From Poecilobothrus nobilitatus (taxonomy: Eukaryota; Arthropoda; Insecta; Diptera; Dolichopodidae): a stretch of 64,000 bases of DNA. The stretch lies in assembly GCA_947095535.1 (NCBI GenBank), contig OX352772.1, positions 314,288,018 through 314,352,017 on the forward strand, written 5' to 3'. A model generated the notes under the pieces. It was not told where the DNA came from. It made no database searches and saw only the letters and a program-made list of their open reading frames with translations. The position numbers and the translations under genes were made by a program. Below, piece after piece: positions 1 through 11,138 of this stretch; within the stretch, counting starts at the first letter, position 1; each line of letters begins with the position of its first letter.

Positions 1-1326
1 CGCTCGTGGATTTTCTTTTAAAATTCTAGCTTGCACTCCTTTATTTTTACCTTTCATATTAGCCCCATTGTCATAACCTTGTCCTCTGCAGTTTGCTAAT
101 TCCAAATTGAATTCTTCTAACGTTTCTACAATATTATCATACAATCCTTTTCCAGTAGAATCAAAACCTGGTTTGAAAGAAATAAAATGTTCCTTAATCT
201 CCATATCCTGAATATCATAAAATCTTAAGGTTACGGAAAGCTGTTCGATATGACTTATATCAGGTGTGCAGTCTAAAATAATGCAAAAATACTTCGATTT
301 GCGAGCACGAGCCAAAATATGACTTCTTGTCATATCTCCAAGTGTACTTATCAATTGGTTTTGAATAGTTTTTCCACAGTAATGAACATGAATTTCTTGT
401 GAGATCACCTTGCGCAAGTGCTCATTTAATGTTAAATCAAATTTTCCTAGAAGTTCAACAAGGCCGAGAAAATTCCCATTATGTGGGACAAATAGCTTAT
501 CACACGAACCCCGAAATGACAAATTATTTTTCGCTAAAAATAATGTTATGTTTATCAATCTTTCTAGGACGTTTTTCCAATTGTGTTTTTCTTGGGCTAT
601 TACAGATTGCAAATTTTTATCAATTGTTTTATTGCCTTTTAATCTTAATCTAGTTTCTATAAAGGTTTTTTCACATTTTAAGTGTGAAACTGAACGTTCG
701 TGCATTTTCAAGCTGTCGTAGACATTTTTCCAATCCGATAAGCCACATTTTGCCAGTCCTGACCTAGCTGAACAATCAAAAAGTTTGCAAAATGAACAAA
801 ATACAGAATTTTTGATTTCTGAATAATGCAACCAGTTTCTTAAGAATTTTTCACCATTATCTATATGGCGATAAAATAACGAATTGGAAAAGCTGCGATT
901 ATTTTCGTCTTTTGGATAAATACGTTGTTCATTAAATGTTTTTTTTTCTTCATAGGTTATAATTATATGGTCAACTCCCGTACGTTTTAATGTTTGAGGC
1001 CAAAGTCCAATATCATTATAATTTAAAATATTTTCAAATACTACGGCTACAGAATTATTTGAGTCGTTATTTGAATCAATTAATTCAGTTCCATGAGGAA
1101 ATAAATTATCCTCATCTTCTTCTGATGAAACATTATAAATTTCTGAGCTTGCAGATGTTGAGTTGAAATGTTCATTTTCATCAGTTATGGATACTGATTT
1201 ATTGGACTTAAAATACTTCAATATTTTATCGTGTTTATCAGCATCTTTTTGTGTATTTATTTTTCGTTTGCGGTATTCATACCCACTTAACTTTTTTGGT
1301 GGCATTTTGCTATTGCGGAAAAACAT
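1..1326 (-). CDS. hAT transposase, second copy, cut by the window edge
   Basis: An open frame on the minus strand runs from a start at 1326 to the window edge (about 442 codons) with no stop. It matches the transposase copy at 2084-3409 except for one base I could see near position 170 (Pro versus Ala). The likelier start is the methionine seven codons in (MPPKKLSGYEYRKRK), because basic N-termini of that kind are usual in ZMYM1-like hATs. A TTF-type zinc finger (FCSFCKLF ... GLSDWKN ... HERSVSHL), a DUF4371-like region and the first catalytic motif (LDCTPDIS) are visible. The rest, including the C-terminal dimerisation domain, is outside the window. Only one duplicated copy could belong to a working frame; whether this one is intact cannot be judged. 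Confidence 0.7.
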   Translation of the reverse strand, partial: MFFRNSKMPPKKLSGYEYRKRKINTQKDADKHDKILKYFKSNKSVSITDENEHFNSTSASSEIYNVSSEEDEDNLFPHGTELIDSNNDSNNSVAVVFENILNYNDIGLWPQTLKRTGVDHIIITYEEKKTFNEQRIYPKDENNRSFSNSLFYRHIDNGEKFLRNWLHYSEIKNSVFCSFCKLFDCSARSGLAKCGLSDWKNVYDSLKMHERSVSHLKCEKTFIETRLRLKGNKTIDKNLQSVIAQEKHNWKNVLERLINITLFLAKNNLSFRGSCDKLFVPHNGNFLGLVELLGKFDLTLNEHLRKVISQEIHVHYCGKTIQNQLISTLGDMTRSHILARARKSKYFCIILDCTPDISHIEQLSVTLRFYDIQDMEIKEHFISFKPGFDSTGKGLYDNIVETLEEFNLELANCRGQGYDNGANMKGKNKGVQARILKENPRA

Positions 1327-1438
1327 ATATATTATATAGATTACTTTTTAATATATTTGTAAACAAATTTAAATTTATTAATCGCACTAATATATTTTAA
1401 TCTTACCGTTTATAAGTACTTAGATTTTTAAAGCACAG
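1..1438. repeat. Direct tandem repeat, copy 1 (offset 2083)
   Basis: Bases 1-1438 are repeated at 2084-3521 with only one difference seen by eye (c at about 170, g in the other copy). The match ends sharply: after the shared AAAGCACAG the two copies diverge completely at 1439 and 3522. The unit is a piece of the hAT element, from its leader to its C-terminal coding region. Confidence 0.9.
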
Positions 1439-3409
1439 TGATTTTTGTAATATTTTTCTGGATCATTTACATCGGGAATTTCATCATCGCACTCATAAGA
1501 AAATTGTTTTTTGCGACGTCTAATTCTTACAGTTTTAAATTGTGAGTTCACATTCAAAAGTGTAGCTAGATCTTTGGCTGATTTCAAAGCTTCAGAAAAA
1601 CCGGATTCTCTATATTCTTCTAGAAAAATTTTACAATTCCAAAGAAGCTGGATTACTCATATCAAAAGTAACTTTTTGCATTGATTTGCTAATAATATTA
1701 AATTTTGACAAAAGTACGTACCAAACAGATAATGTTACTAGAAACTCCAAATCTTCAATTTTTTCGGCCAAAGAGTTAGCTTCTGAAACAACTGCAGCAT
1801 CTGATACTTGGTCTTCCAACTCATTTAATGCATTTCTAATTTCTACAATTTCAAATATTATTGCTTTAATACATTCGATTCTACATTCCCATCTCGTTTC
1901 ACTTAAAGGTTTCGAATTTAATGATTTAACATATTTTTTCAATATATTCCAGCGACCAACAGATGCAGCAAACAAAGTATAAATTCGTTGAATATAACCA
2001 AAAAAATTTATACACGTAATTGAAGAAGAAACACTATCACCAATTAGCAGGTTAAGTGAATGACATTCGCAAGGCATAAAAAACGCTCGTGGATTTTCTT
2101 TTAAAATTCTAGCTTGCACTCCTTTATTTTTACCTTTCATATTAGCCCCATTGTCATAACCTTGTCCTCTGCAGTTTGCTAATTCCAAATTGAATTCTTC
2201 TAACGTTTCTACAATATTATCATACAATCCTTTTCCAGTAGAATCAAAAGCTGGTTTGAAAGAAATAAAATGTTCCTTAATCTCCATATCCTGAATATCA
2301 TAAAATCTTAAGGTTACGGAAAGCTGTTCGATATGACTTATATCAGGTGTGCAGTCTAAAATAATGCAAAAATACTTCGATTTGCGAGCACGAGCCAAAA
2401 TATGACTTCTTGTCATATCTCCAAGTGTACTTATCAATTGGTTTTGAATAGTTTTTCCACAGTAATGAACATGAATTTCTTGTGAGATCACCTTGCGCAA
2501 GTGCTCATTTAATGTTAAATCAAATTTTCCTAGAAGTTCAACAAGGCCGAGAAAATTCCCATTATGTGGGACAAATAGCTTATCACACGAACCCCGAAAT
2601 GACAAATTATTTTTCGCTAAAAATAATGTTATGTTTATCAATCTTTCTAGGACGTTTTTCCAATTGTGTTTTTCTTGGGCTATTACAGATTGCAAATTTT
2701 TATCAATTGTTTTATTGCCTTTTAATCTTAATCTAGTTTCTATAAAGGTTTTTTCACATTTTAAGTGTGAAACTGAACGTTCGTGCATTTTCAAGCTGTC
2801 GTAGACATTTTTCCAATCCGATAAGCCACATTTTGCCAGTCCTGACCTAGCTGAACAATCAAAAAGTTTGCAAAATGAACAAAATACAGAATTTTTGATT
2901 TCTGAATAATGCAACCAGTTTCTTAAGAATTTTTCACCATTATCTATATGGCGATAAAATAACGAATTGGAAAAGCTGCGATTATTTTCGTCTTTTGGAT
3001 AAATACGTTGTTCATTAAATGTTTTTTTTTCTTCATAGGTTATAATTATATGGTCAACTCCCGTACGTTTTAATGTTTGAGGCCAAAGTCCAATATCATT
3101 ATAATTTAAAATATTTTCAAATACTACGGCTACAGAATTATTTGAGTCGTTATTTGAATCAATTAATTCAGTTCCATGAGGAAATAAATTATCCTCATCT
3201 TCTTCTGATGAAACATTATAAATTTCTGAGCTTGCAGATGTTGAGTTGAAATGTTCATTTTCATCAGTTATGGATACTGATTTATTGGACTTAAAATACT
3301 TCAATATTTTATCGTGTTTATCAGCATCTTTTTGTGTATTTATTTTTCGTTTGCGGTATTCATACCCACTTAACTTTTTTGGTGGCATTTTGCTATTGCG
3401 GAAAAACAT
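1439..3409 (-). pseudogene. hAT transposase, frameshifted and truncated by the duplication
   Basis: The open frame from 3409 to 1631 encodes 592 residues: basic N-terminus, TTF-type zinc finger (about residues 160-215), DUF4371-like core, DDE-type motif LDCTPDIS (about 350), GQGYDNGANMKGK (about 415), and the PCECHSLNLL and SETRWECR motifs typical of this hAT group. It stops at 1631, but the same protein continues in another frame on the same strand (IFLEEYRESGFSEALKSA onward) from about 1630 to 1439, so a frameshift near 1630 broke it. At 1439 the coding sequence is cut off by the start of the next duplicate, so the C-terminal dimerisation domain is missing. No function expected. Confidence 0.8.
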
Positions 3410-3521
3410 ATATATTATATAGATTACTTTTTAATATATTTGTAAACAAATTTAAATTTATTAATCGCACTAATATATTTTAATCTTACCGTTTATAAGT
3501 ACTTAGATTTTTAAAGCACAG
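2084..3521. repeat. Direct tandem repeat, copy 2
   Basis: This is the partner of 1-1438. The near absence of differences means either a very recent duplication or an assembly artefact. Confidence 0.9.
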
Positions 3522-4207
3522 AATAAAAATAAATTTACTCGATACAACTTGCAAATAGATATCACTTTCTTTATACTTAACGTAGCACTTGACTTGACTA
3601 AAAATTAATAACTTTGACGAATTATTTTCTCCGCTCCAATACCCAACCATAGATGAAGAATACTGCATAAAAGCTAATGATTTTGTTTTCTATATTTTGA
3701 CATGCATTTGAATTTTCCTAAGTTTGCTGTTTATTTTGTTCTTTCTTGAACGTTATATTCAAATTGCAAAAAAGGTTGTTCAATATTATATTATATATAG
3801 TTTTTAAAAACGACATTATGTACATATATAGTATATATAGTTTTAAAAAACATTCAAAAGCAATCAAAGAAATATTTGAAAGTAACTGTAAAAAAAATTC
3901 AATCATAATTCTTATCAATTATTGCGATGAAAGATGCTTATCATTTTTAATTTTTTTCTTTAGTATAGCATATGCATTATTAGTTCTATTTAATTTTTAT
4001 TATAATGATATACATATATGTAAATAAAAAAATCATAGCATTCATCATTAATAATAAAAATTAGATAGAAAACTAAGTGCATATTATATTATATCGTATG
4101 CTATATAAAAAAATTTTTTTTAAATTGATAAAATTTTAATTTGGCGCCCCTCTGTATTTGGCGCCCTAGGCTGGCGCCTTGGTCGCCTGGCAATTGGGTC
4201 GGCCCTG

Positions 4208-4705
4208 CATATTATAAAATGCATATGTATTTTTTTGACTGAATTCCTTAAGATAGAAGGAAAACACATAAGAAGAAAAGAAACGACTATACCTAACTTC
4301 CCATCTATTAGTTAATATATCTATGGGTGCAATACATACAAAATATGCTCATATTTTTATTCGGCGGCTTAAATTTTTTATTATATCTATATGAAGTTTT
4401 TCGTGTAGCTTATTTTCTGTTTTGTTTTTCTTGTTGCGTAGCTAGCAATTTGAATAAATTTCTTACTCTACATTTTGTTCTAGGAGCTTTGATTCTCTTT
4501 ATATTATCTTAAATTTACTCAATGCTATTGTCTGTTTTATTTTTACTTTTCTCTTGGTATATAAACTTAATGAATTTGATTCTCCTAAAATTATGCAAAA
4601 TTTTCGCATTCGTTTTTTTTAGTGCCTACCATAGTTTTTATAGGGGCTTCGGTACAGTTAAACTTATAGGGGGCACAAGTAGCAAGTTTTATTAATTGAA
4701 AAATC
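4208..4705. other. AT-rich spacer between two hAT elements
   Basis: No gene recognised. A 61-codon hydrophobic open frame at 4327-4512 has no recognisable family and looks like chance. Short GC-richer pieces around 4620-4680 could be remnants of another repeat. Confidence 0.5.
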
Positions 4706-4713
4706 CCCCTTGT
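4706..4713. repeat. hAT target site duplication, left
   Basis: ccccttgt, immediately outside the CAGCGCCGT end; its partner at 7693-7700 is ccccttgc. Confidence 0.8.
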
Positions 4714-7692
4714 CAGCGCCGTGTTGTAACTTTTGGGGGTTCTGTGCAGAAACTAACATTTTTTTTTTATTAAATTTGATTGAATTCAATTTTTATTGAT
4801 TTCATTTAAAAAAATAATACAAAGCAATTATAAAATAATTTTTCTAGCTCTTTTGCTGGCAAATTCATGAATTATGTCATTGTAATCAATTGTTCTGGCT
4901 GTTGCATTTTCAATTGATAGTATTGCTAATCCAGAAAGTCTTTCCTGTGACATAGTAGACCGTAGATAATTTTCAATTAATTTTAGTTTTGAAAACGATC
5001 GTTCACAATGAGCAACGGTAATGGGTATTATTAAAATTATTCGATATACGATACATACATTTGGATATAATTCTTCCAAATTCCTTTCTAAAATGAATTC
5101 CAAATTCTCCATAATAGTATAATTAATTTCTAAATTATCTTCTAAAATATATTTTAAAATATAAATTTCATTTTTAAATTCCACCTCAATATCGCCTTTT
5201 AAGTGTTTGGCCAAAATTCATTTGTATTCATAGTTTTTAGCTTCTTATTATCGAAAAGAAAACCCAAAATTTCATTTAAAGAATTATACGATTCAAACCG
5301 TTCTTGCACAATATCGATTAATTTATTAAAATAAATTATTAAAATAAGATTGTTTAAATTTATCTTCAGCAGTTAGAGTTAGATGGTTACACTCATCATC
5401 AATTTCAGGAATGAGCTCACATATATCAATATCATCACAGCATTCAATTGGTTCAATTTCTTCTTCTGAATGTTCAATTTCATCATCTGTTATATCATCT
5501 GTACTAATAATATCTACATCGTTATATTTATCATGTGCTTTATTTTTATGGTCTGTATAATAACAATAGTCAGCCAATCTTTTGAGATTACGTACTCTTA
5601 TATAAATTATTTAATGTAGTGAAATAATTCTGACTTTTAATAGTGTTTTTAATACTATCTCCTACCACTAAATTGATGTTGTGCCCACCACACGGTGTAT
5701 ACCATGCTTTATTGTTGATTTCTAAAATTCAACTTTTCAGTCCTTTATATTCTCCTTTCATATTGCTTACATTATCATACGACTGATCACGGCAATCAGC
5801 AATTTTGATTCCTAATACTTTTAATTCCTCAATAAGGACGTTTGCTAAATTTTCTCCAGTTGATGACAATATATTTAGAAAGCTTAGGAAACTTTCTTGA
5901 ATACTTGGCTTTTGGTCCGCTATTTAACATACAGAATAATGATGGACAACTGGTCTGTTTTGCGAAAATCCGGTGTTGAATCTATCATAACAGAAAAGTA
6001 CTTTGATTATTTAATATTACTTACTATTATATGTAAAACTTTAGAAGCTAGTTGTAATATAATTTCATTTTGAATTTTCGAGGAAAATATGCCGTAACTC
6101 TTTTTTCCGTTTCAGTTATTGATTTTAAATGCATTTTTAGTTCTGGAACAAAATCAGAAAGCAATTCAATTACTCCCAAAAAATTACCATTATTCGGTTC
6201 AAAGAGTTTTTCGTTGCTGCCTCTAAAAGCTAAATTTCGTTCACTTAAAAACAATACCGCTTTTACGATACATTTTAAAATTATTCGCCATCTTCGTTTT
6301 TCTTTATTGAACACATCTTCATTGAGATGGTCTATTCCTGTTCTACGTTTAATATTAAATTCTAAAATTCGCCATTTATACGCTGATTCAAGATGTTCTT
6401 TTGAAGATTCATGTTCAGATAATCGTATTAATCGTATTATTTTTATCGATCAAAACAAACGGCAACAAAAGCAGAAAATGTTTCCTGTTGAGTTAGAATA
6501 TAAAAGCCATTTTCTTAATTCTTTTTCACCATTTTTCATTTGTCGATAAAAAAAAGTGTCACTGAAACATCTTCCTTGAGGATTTCTTTTATAATAGAAA
6601 CCTTGAAAACTTTTTGGTGAGATTGCTCGACCAAAAACATCCGTTGTTTGTTGTCGATTTCAACAGGCCAAGTTGCAGGCTCTAATATATCATATTTGAA
6701 TTTAGAAGATAAAGTACTGGTCTCTATTTGTGGATTATTACTAATTTCTGAAATATTATCAGATAAAATATCGTCAATATTTACGCTATGGATTCCTGAT
6801 TCATCATCTACATTCTCGCTCTGATTATCATCAATATTTTGAAGTAGCTCATTGACATTTTCTTCCACATTGTTTTTAAGTTGAGACATACTATTTGAAT
6901 TACATATTTCAATTAAATTTGTGTTCGAAATTGATGAACTTTCCCTTTTTTTAAAAAATTTATCTAATGATCCAGCAAAGCCTGCTTAATTCTGCTGATT
7001 TCCGAACCTGTTTTGCTCTTTTTTGTGCGCCGCTTTCATAATATCTTTTCGACATTTCTAATTGAGGTAAAAAAATGTTACAAAAACAAAACAGTTTAAA
7101 AAATAAATAAAAAACTAAAATAAATATATTGATAACACAACTGAGACTATCTTACCTGACACCTGATGTATTTCTTCTATAAATTTGAATATATGTATAT
7201 GTTTTCAAACTATATCTATCCGTTAACACAAATTTAATTTGAAAAGTGAAAATTACAATTTATTAAATATGTAAACGAATCGTTAAACCTAAAATTAATA
7301 TGTAATATCCTTTTATTAACGGTAGACACAAAAAATTTAAATTGTTAAAATAATACCGTATTTTATAATTTGGGATGCAAATTATCTACAACACAACAAT
7401 TAAAATAAAACGTATTTTTGTTAATAACTTTGAAATTATATTACTTTTCACTAATAAGACGCTATAAATAAACAGAAACAATCAATTTGAAGTAAAAAAA
7501 CAATTACTAATTGTTTCAAATTAAATCGTTGCCAACTAGATTTATTTGAAAGTTAAACGAATTTTGAATTTTTAACTTTGTTTTTTCTTTCAATTCGTAG
7601 TATTTTATGCTATTGGAGAAGTTTTTCTAATATATATTCAATATTTGGGGGTCCCTCAAAAATAGGGGGCCCAGTGCGATAGTACGGCGCTG
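4714..7692 (-). mobile_element. hAT element, decayed, complete between its ends
   Basis: Both ends begin CAGCGCCGT when read inward (4714 rightwards; 7692 leftwards on the reverse strand), and both sides continue with runs of G such as TGGGGGT. The flanks are ccccttgt (4706-4713) and ccccttgc (7693-7700), an 8-bp target duplication with one mismatch, as expected for hAT. The 2979-bp element carries one broken transposase gene on the minus strand. Terminal repeats are short and otherwise diverged, consistent with age. Confidence 0.85.
4828..7055 (-). pseudogene. ZMYM1-like hAT transposase, multiply broken
   Basis: Minus-strand pieces in order: a basic start at 7055 (MSKRYYESGAQKRAK); an acidic N-terminal stretch with the family motif EPATWP (6889-6536); a TTF-like zinc finger (GEKELRKWLLYSNS, FCFCCRLF, SEHESSKEHL, 6536-6320); KRRWRIILK ... 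NGNFLGVIELL (6314-6048); the catalytic-core motifs VMIDSTPDF and DQSYDNVSNMKGEYKGL in other frames (5700-6050); an acidic fragment (5577-5326); and the C-terminal dimerisation domain (PITVAHCERSFSKLKLIENY ... RLSGLAILSIE, 5214-4828). Frames change several times, stops interrupt the core, and much of the middle third is deleted. It is clearly dead. The ZMYM1-like hAT call rests on the motif order, which matches the intact transposase at 18412-20928. Confidence 0.85.
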
Positions 7693-7700
7693 CCCCTTGC
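7693..7700. repeat. hAT target site duplication, right
   Basis: ccccttgc, immediately outside the inverted ACGGCGCTG end. Confidence 0.8.
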
Positions 7701-7990
7701 TATCAAATATAGGGTAAATATAGTCTACAATTTAATAATAGTGTTCGACCTATAATGGTCTTAGTAGTCTATAGTTTTGTAATATCCTATGTGATCTGTA
7801 ATATGTATTAATATAAATAAATAAATAAATAATAAATTTTTATTTTCAGATTCTTTTTTTTTTTAATGTTTTGTTTATTGCATCGTATTTCTATTTTTTG
7901 TGCATTAATTCTTAACTAAAAAATAAAGAACTAAAAAAACTAAAAACTAAAGAATATAATAAATATTAATATTTTTTTTTTTTTTTTTTT
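7701..7990 (+). other. Spacer with a possible LINE 3' end and simple repeats
   Basis: At 7807-7835 there is a TAAA-type repeat following a sequence (TGTAATATGTATTAATATAAA) that resembles the 3' tail of a plus-strand non-LTR element. Long T runs follow at 7850-7990. The tail reading is inference from form only. Confidence 0.3.
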
Positions 7991-9455
7991 TTATTTTTTT
8001 ATTTCTATTTATTTAGTAAAAAATACTATTATATATAATACATAATTATTATAAACAAAAAAAAAAAAAAAAAAACAATGTTACAAATTAGTTAAAAAGC
8101 AAATTAGTTAAAATTAGTTAAAAAAGCAAAATAAACAAAATATTAATCAAGTATTAGTTATCACATATTTTAAATTCATTCAAAGCTTTTATATAAATTG
8201 AATTTTAAATTTTAATTGATTGATTCTAAATTCATTCAAAGTTTTTTATATAAATTGAAAGGTTTTTTTTAAACGTTATTAAGTTATTTTCATTTTTCAA
8301 ATAGTTTGGTAGCTCATTGAATAGTTTTAGCCCATTGTACATCAGCATGTTTTTTGTTTTTTCTTTTTTTACATTTAATAATCTGAAATCATTTACATTT
8401 CTTAAGTTGTAATGTTGCACCTCGCCCACATACGATAGTCTATCACATAGATATTTTGGTAGCATTCTTTTCTTCATTTTAAAAACCATCGTTAACACAT
8501 TGAAACAAGTTGTTTGGTTGACACTTTTCCATCTTAGGCATTCCAGCATGAAAACTTTTGAGGTATATCTATTTACTTTTAGGACTATCCTCATTACCTT
8601 GTTTTGAAGTTTTTGGAGTCGACTCTTACCTTCATTATTTGCATTGAATATGATCGATGAACAATACTCAAAGTGTGGCTTAACTATCGTGTTGTACATC
8701 TTTATAGCTGTGCTGAGAGAAAGTTTATTTCTAATTTTGGCCAGGAAGTAGTTCTTTTTCGCTATCTTTTTGCATACATAATCTAAGTGCGCTTTGAAAT
8801 TTAATTTATCATCGATAATTATACCTAGATATTTTGTTTCCCGTACAGGTGTTATTTTCATATTATTTATTTCGACAGTGTTACTAGTGTTCCCAGAGTT
8901 TATAAACATGCAGTTTGTCTTCAAGATGTTCAATTTTAATTTGTTGATTTCTAGCCATTCATTTAATTTTTTTAGCTCATTATTTATTTTTGTTACAGCT
9001 TGATCACCATTATCATCCACAACATATATTAATGAATCATCCGCAAATAACACCAATGTTGCTAAGTCAACTGTTTTTACAATATCATTGATATATATCA
9101 GGAAAAGCAAAACCCGAAGTATTGATCCTTGCGGGACTCCCAATCCCACATTAATTTGATTTGAGATAGTATCATTAACTTTTGTCGCTTGTTTTCTGTT
9201 ATTCAGGTATGACACAAACCAAGCCAATTCAACACCATCTATACCATATTTCCTTAGTTTTTCCACCAATATAACACGATCTATGGTCTCAAAAGCCCTT
9301 TTTAGGTCAAGAAATACTGCAACTATGCATTTATTCACATTGACTGCCATCTTCCAGTTCGTAACAACTAAGTTTAGTAGGGATTCGCAATTGTGACTCT
9401 TCCTAAATCCAGATTGATACTCTGAGATTAAATGGTTGCTCTCAAAGTACTTTTC

Positions 9456-9577
9456 AATTTGATTCTACACGACTCTTTCCAATATTTTCGCTTCTACCGC
9501 TATTATGTTTATCGGCCGGAACTCTGCGCAGTCAGTTGTTCCATTCACTTTTTGTACTGGTACAACTAATGACTCTT
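9456..9577. repeat. Perfect 122-bp tandem duplication, copy 1
   Basis: It begins AATTTGATTCTACACGAC and ends AATGACTCTT. The adjacent 9578-9699 is identical by eye. It lies in the reverse transcriptase coding region. Confidence 0.95.
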
Positions 9578-9699
9578 AATTTGATTCTACACGACTCTTT
9601 CCAATATTTTCGCTTCTACCGCTATTATGTTTATCGGCCGGAACTCTGCGCAGTCAGTTGTTCCATTCACTTTTTGTACTGGTACAACTAATGACTCTT
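9578..9699. repeat. Perfect 122-bp tandem duplication, copy 2
   Basis: Identical partner of 9456-9577. Confidence 0.95.
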
Positions 9700-11129
9700 C
9701 ACAGATCCGGGAAGGTGCCACTAGTTAAAGATCCATTTATGATAGCAAGCATATTATTTCCTATTAGTTCGATACAGTCTTTAACTATGGTCATGTTCAA
9801 ATAGTTCATATCTTTTTTATTTTTTATTTCATCAATTGTCTTTCTTAGTTCTCTTAGTGTTAATAATTTAAATTTGAATACATTCGGTACAACATTAATA
9901 TAGTTCTTGTAATTCCTTTTTGGAATGCTCTCATTAATCTCAGTTATACTTGTAACAAAATATTGATTGAATTTGTTAGCTATTTCTAAAGAGTCTGTAG
10001 ATGTTAGGCCATTGAAATTTACGTTTTTTATTTTGGTCCTAGTTTCATTTAGCACTAATTTTTTTATATTCTTCCACATTTCCTTTTGACCTGAGCATTC
10101 ATCAACCTTATTCTTAATAAAATTATTTTTGGACATATTAATTTTGTTTTTAAATTCATTTCTAAGTATCTTATATCTAACCCATTCAATTTCATTATTT
10201 GATAAAGTTGCCCTTTTATATTGCCTAATTTTCGCTATTTTCAGATCATGTAGTTCACTGGTAAACCAGTATTTATGTTTCTCATTTATTTGCTTTGATA
10301 CAACTTGCTGACTAAGAGCACTCCTAAGGCAATTACTAAATATTCCTGCGTTTGTATTGCAATCGTAGTAATAAATCGTTAGACATTCACTACCCATTAG
10401 TTTTCTCATAAGTTTCTCTTTGTCATATTGTAATATTTTAACTTCATGTTTTCCATTCTCAGTTTTCCCAGAATCTATTCTAATTTTAATTGTTTCGTGG
10501 TCACTTATCTTCATTTTAACATCATTACATACTCTTATGCTATATTTATCATTGACTATAACATAATCAATCAAGGATTTGGAATCTTTAGTTATTCTAG
10601 TATAATGCTCAACAATTTGGTTAAAACTATTATCATTTATTAATTCTTTTATTTTATTTCTTGCACTACTGTCTGCTAATCAATTGATATTGAAATCACC
10701 CATTACGATGATTTTCTCAGTTAATTCATTCAATTCCTCCATTATTGAATTAAAATCTTGAAGAAAACTATTCCGATTTAAATAGTGCGGTGCCCTGTAA
10801 ATTGTTGTTAGGTGTATGTTATTCTTTTTATTAGAAATTTTTATCCACAAAATCCAATATTCATGACCATAGTTAATTTTCCTTTTTATTTCAAAATTCC
10901 AGTCGTTTTTCAGATATATTAAGCAGCCCCCCGTGTATCGCGAGCTGGAGTCTACTCTAATTAAGTTATAGCCACTGATACTTATAAGATTATCTACATC
11001 CAAATCAGATAGATGCGTTTCTGACATACACATAAAATCAAGATTACTGCCCTGGTTTAGCAGTTCAATTTCACTGAAGTTATTTATTACACCCTGAATG
11101 TTCAAGTATATCCCTTCTATATTTTGAGA

Positions 11130-11138
11130 TGGTTGCTA
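11130..11138 (-). promoter_or_regulatory. Candidate stop-codon readthrough signal between LINE ORF1 and ORF2
   Basis: On the minus strand ORF1 ends AAA-UAG-CAA-CCA and continues in the same frame into the ORF2 endonuclease about ten codons later. UAG followed by CAA-CCA fits the known UAG-CAR-YYA readthrough context. ORF2 has no AUG between the stop and its LNIQG motif. Confidence 0.5.

Larger units (their letters stand above)
1..4207 (-). mobile_element. hAT element (ZMYM1-like), partial, with internal tandem duplication
   Basis: The element is read on the minus strand. Its 5' end is at 4207, where the reverse complement begins CAGGGCCGACCC, followed by a GGCGCC-rich terminal stretch (4140-4207) of the kind seen at hAT ends. 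About 730 bases of AT-rich leader separate this end from the first duplicated segment. Inside, 1-1438 and 2084-3521 are copies of each other at an offset of 2083 bases. The 3' end lies left of the window, so the target duplication and second terminal repeat cannot be checked. Two hAT transposase reading frames are carried, one broken and one cut by the window edge. Confidence 0.75.
8232..11135 (-). pseudogene. LINE ORF2: apurinic-type endonuclease and reverse transcriptase, disabled
   Basis: The frame follows ORF1 directly after the UAG at 11136-11138. It opens with the endonuclease (LNIQGV, MSETHLSD, IVMGDFNIN; later SLIDYVIVND and KISDHETIKIRI), interrupted by a TGA at about 10678-10680 where the family has Trp or similar. 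A linker runs to 9700. The reverse transcriptase follows (VPVQKVNGTTDCAEFRPINI; FLDLKRAFETID; GVPQGSIL; VLFADDSLIYVV; thumb IVKPHFEYCSS). Near 9699 a 2-base loss shifts the frame, and a perfect 122-bp duplication (9456-9577 and 9578-9699), carrying a TAG, restores it. PQGS is followed by ILRVLL instead of the usual ILGPLL. There is no AUG before the endonuclease core. Target-primed reverse transcription would be its role if intact. Confidence 0.85.

Noticed and set aside
399..721. Plus-strand open frames of 84 and 103 codons (and the copies at 2482-2804)
   Set aside because: They lie antisense inside the hAT transposase coding sequence and show no family features.
4327..4512. 61-codon hydrophobic open frame
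   Set aside because: AT-rich chance frame; no signal of a known membrane peptide family.
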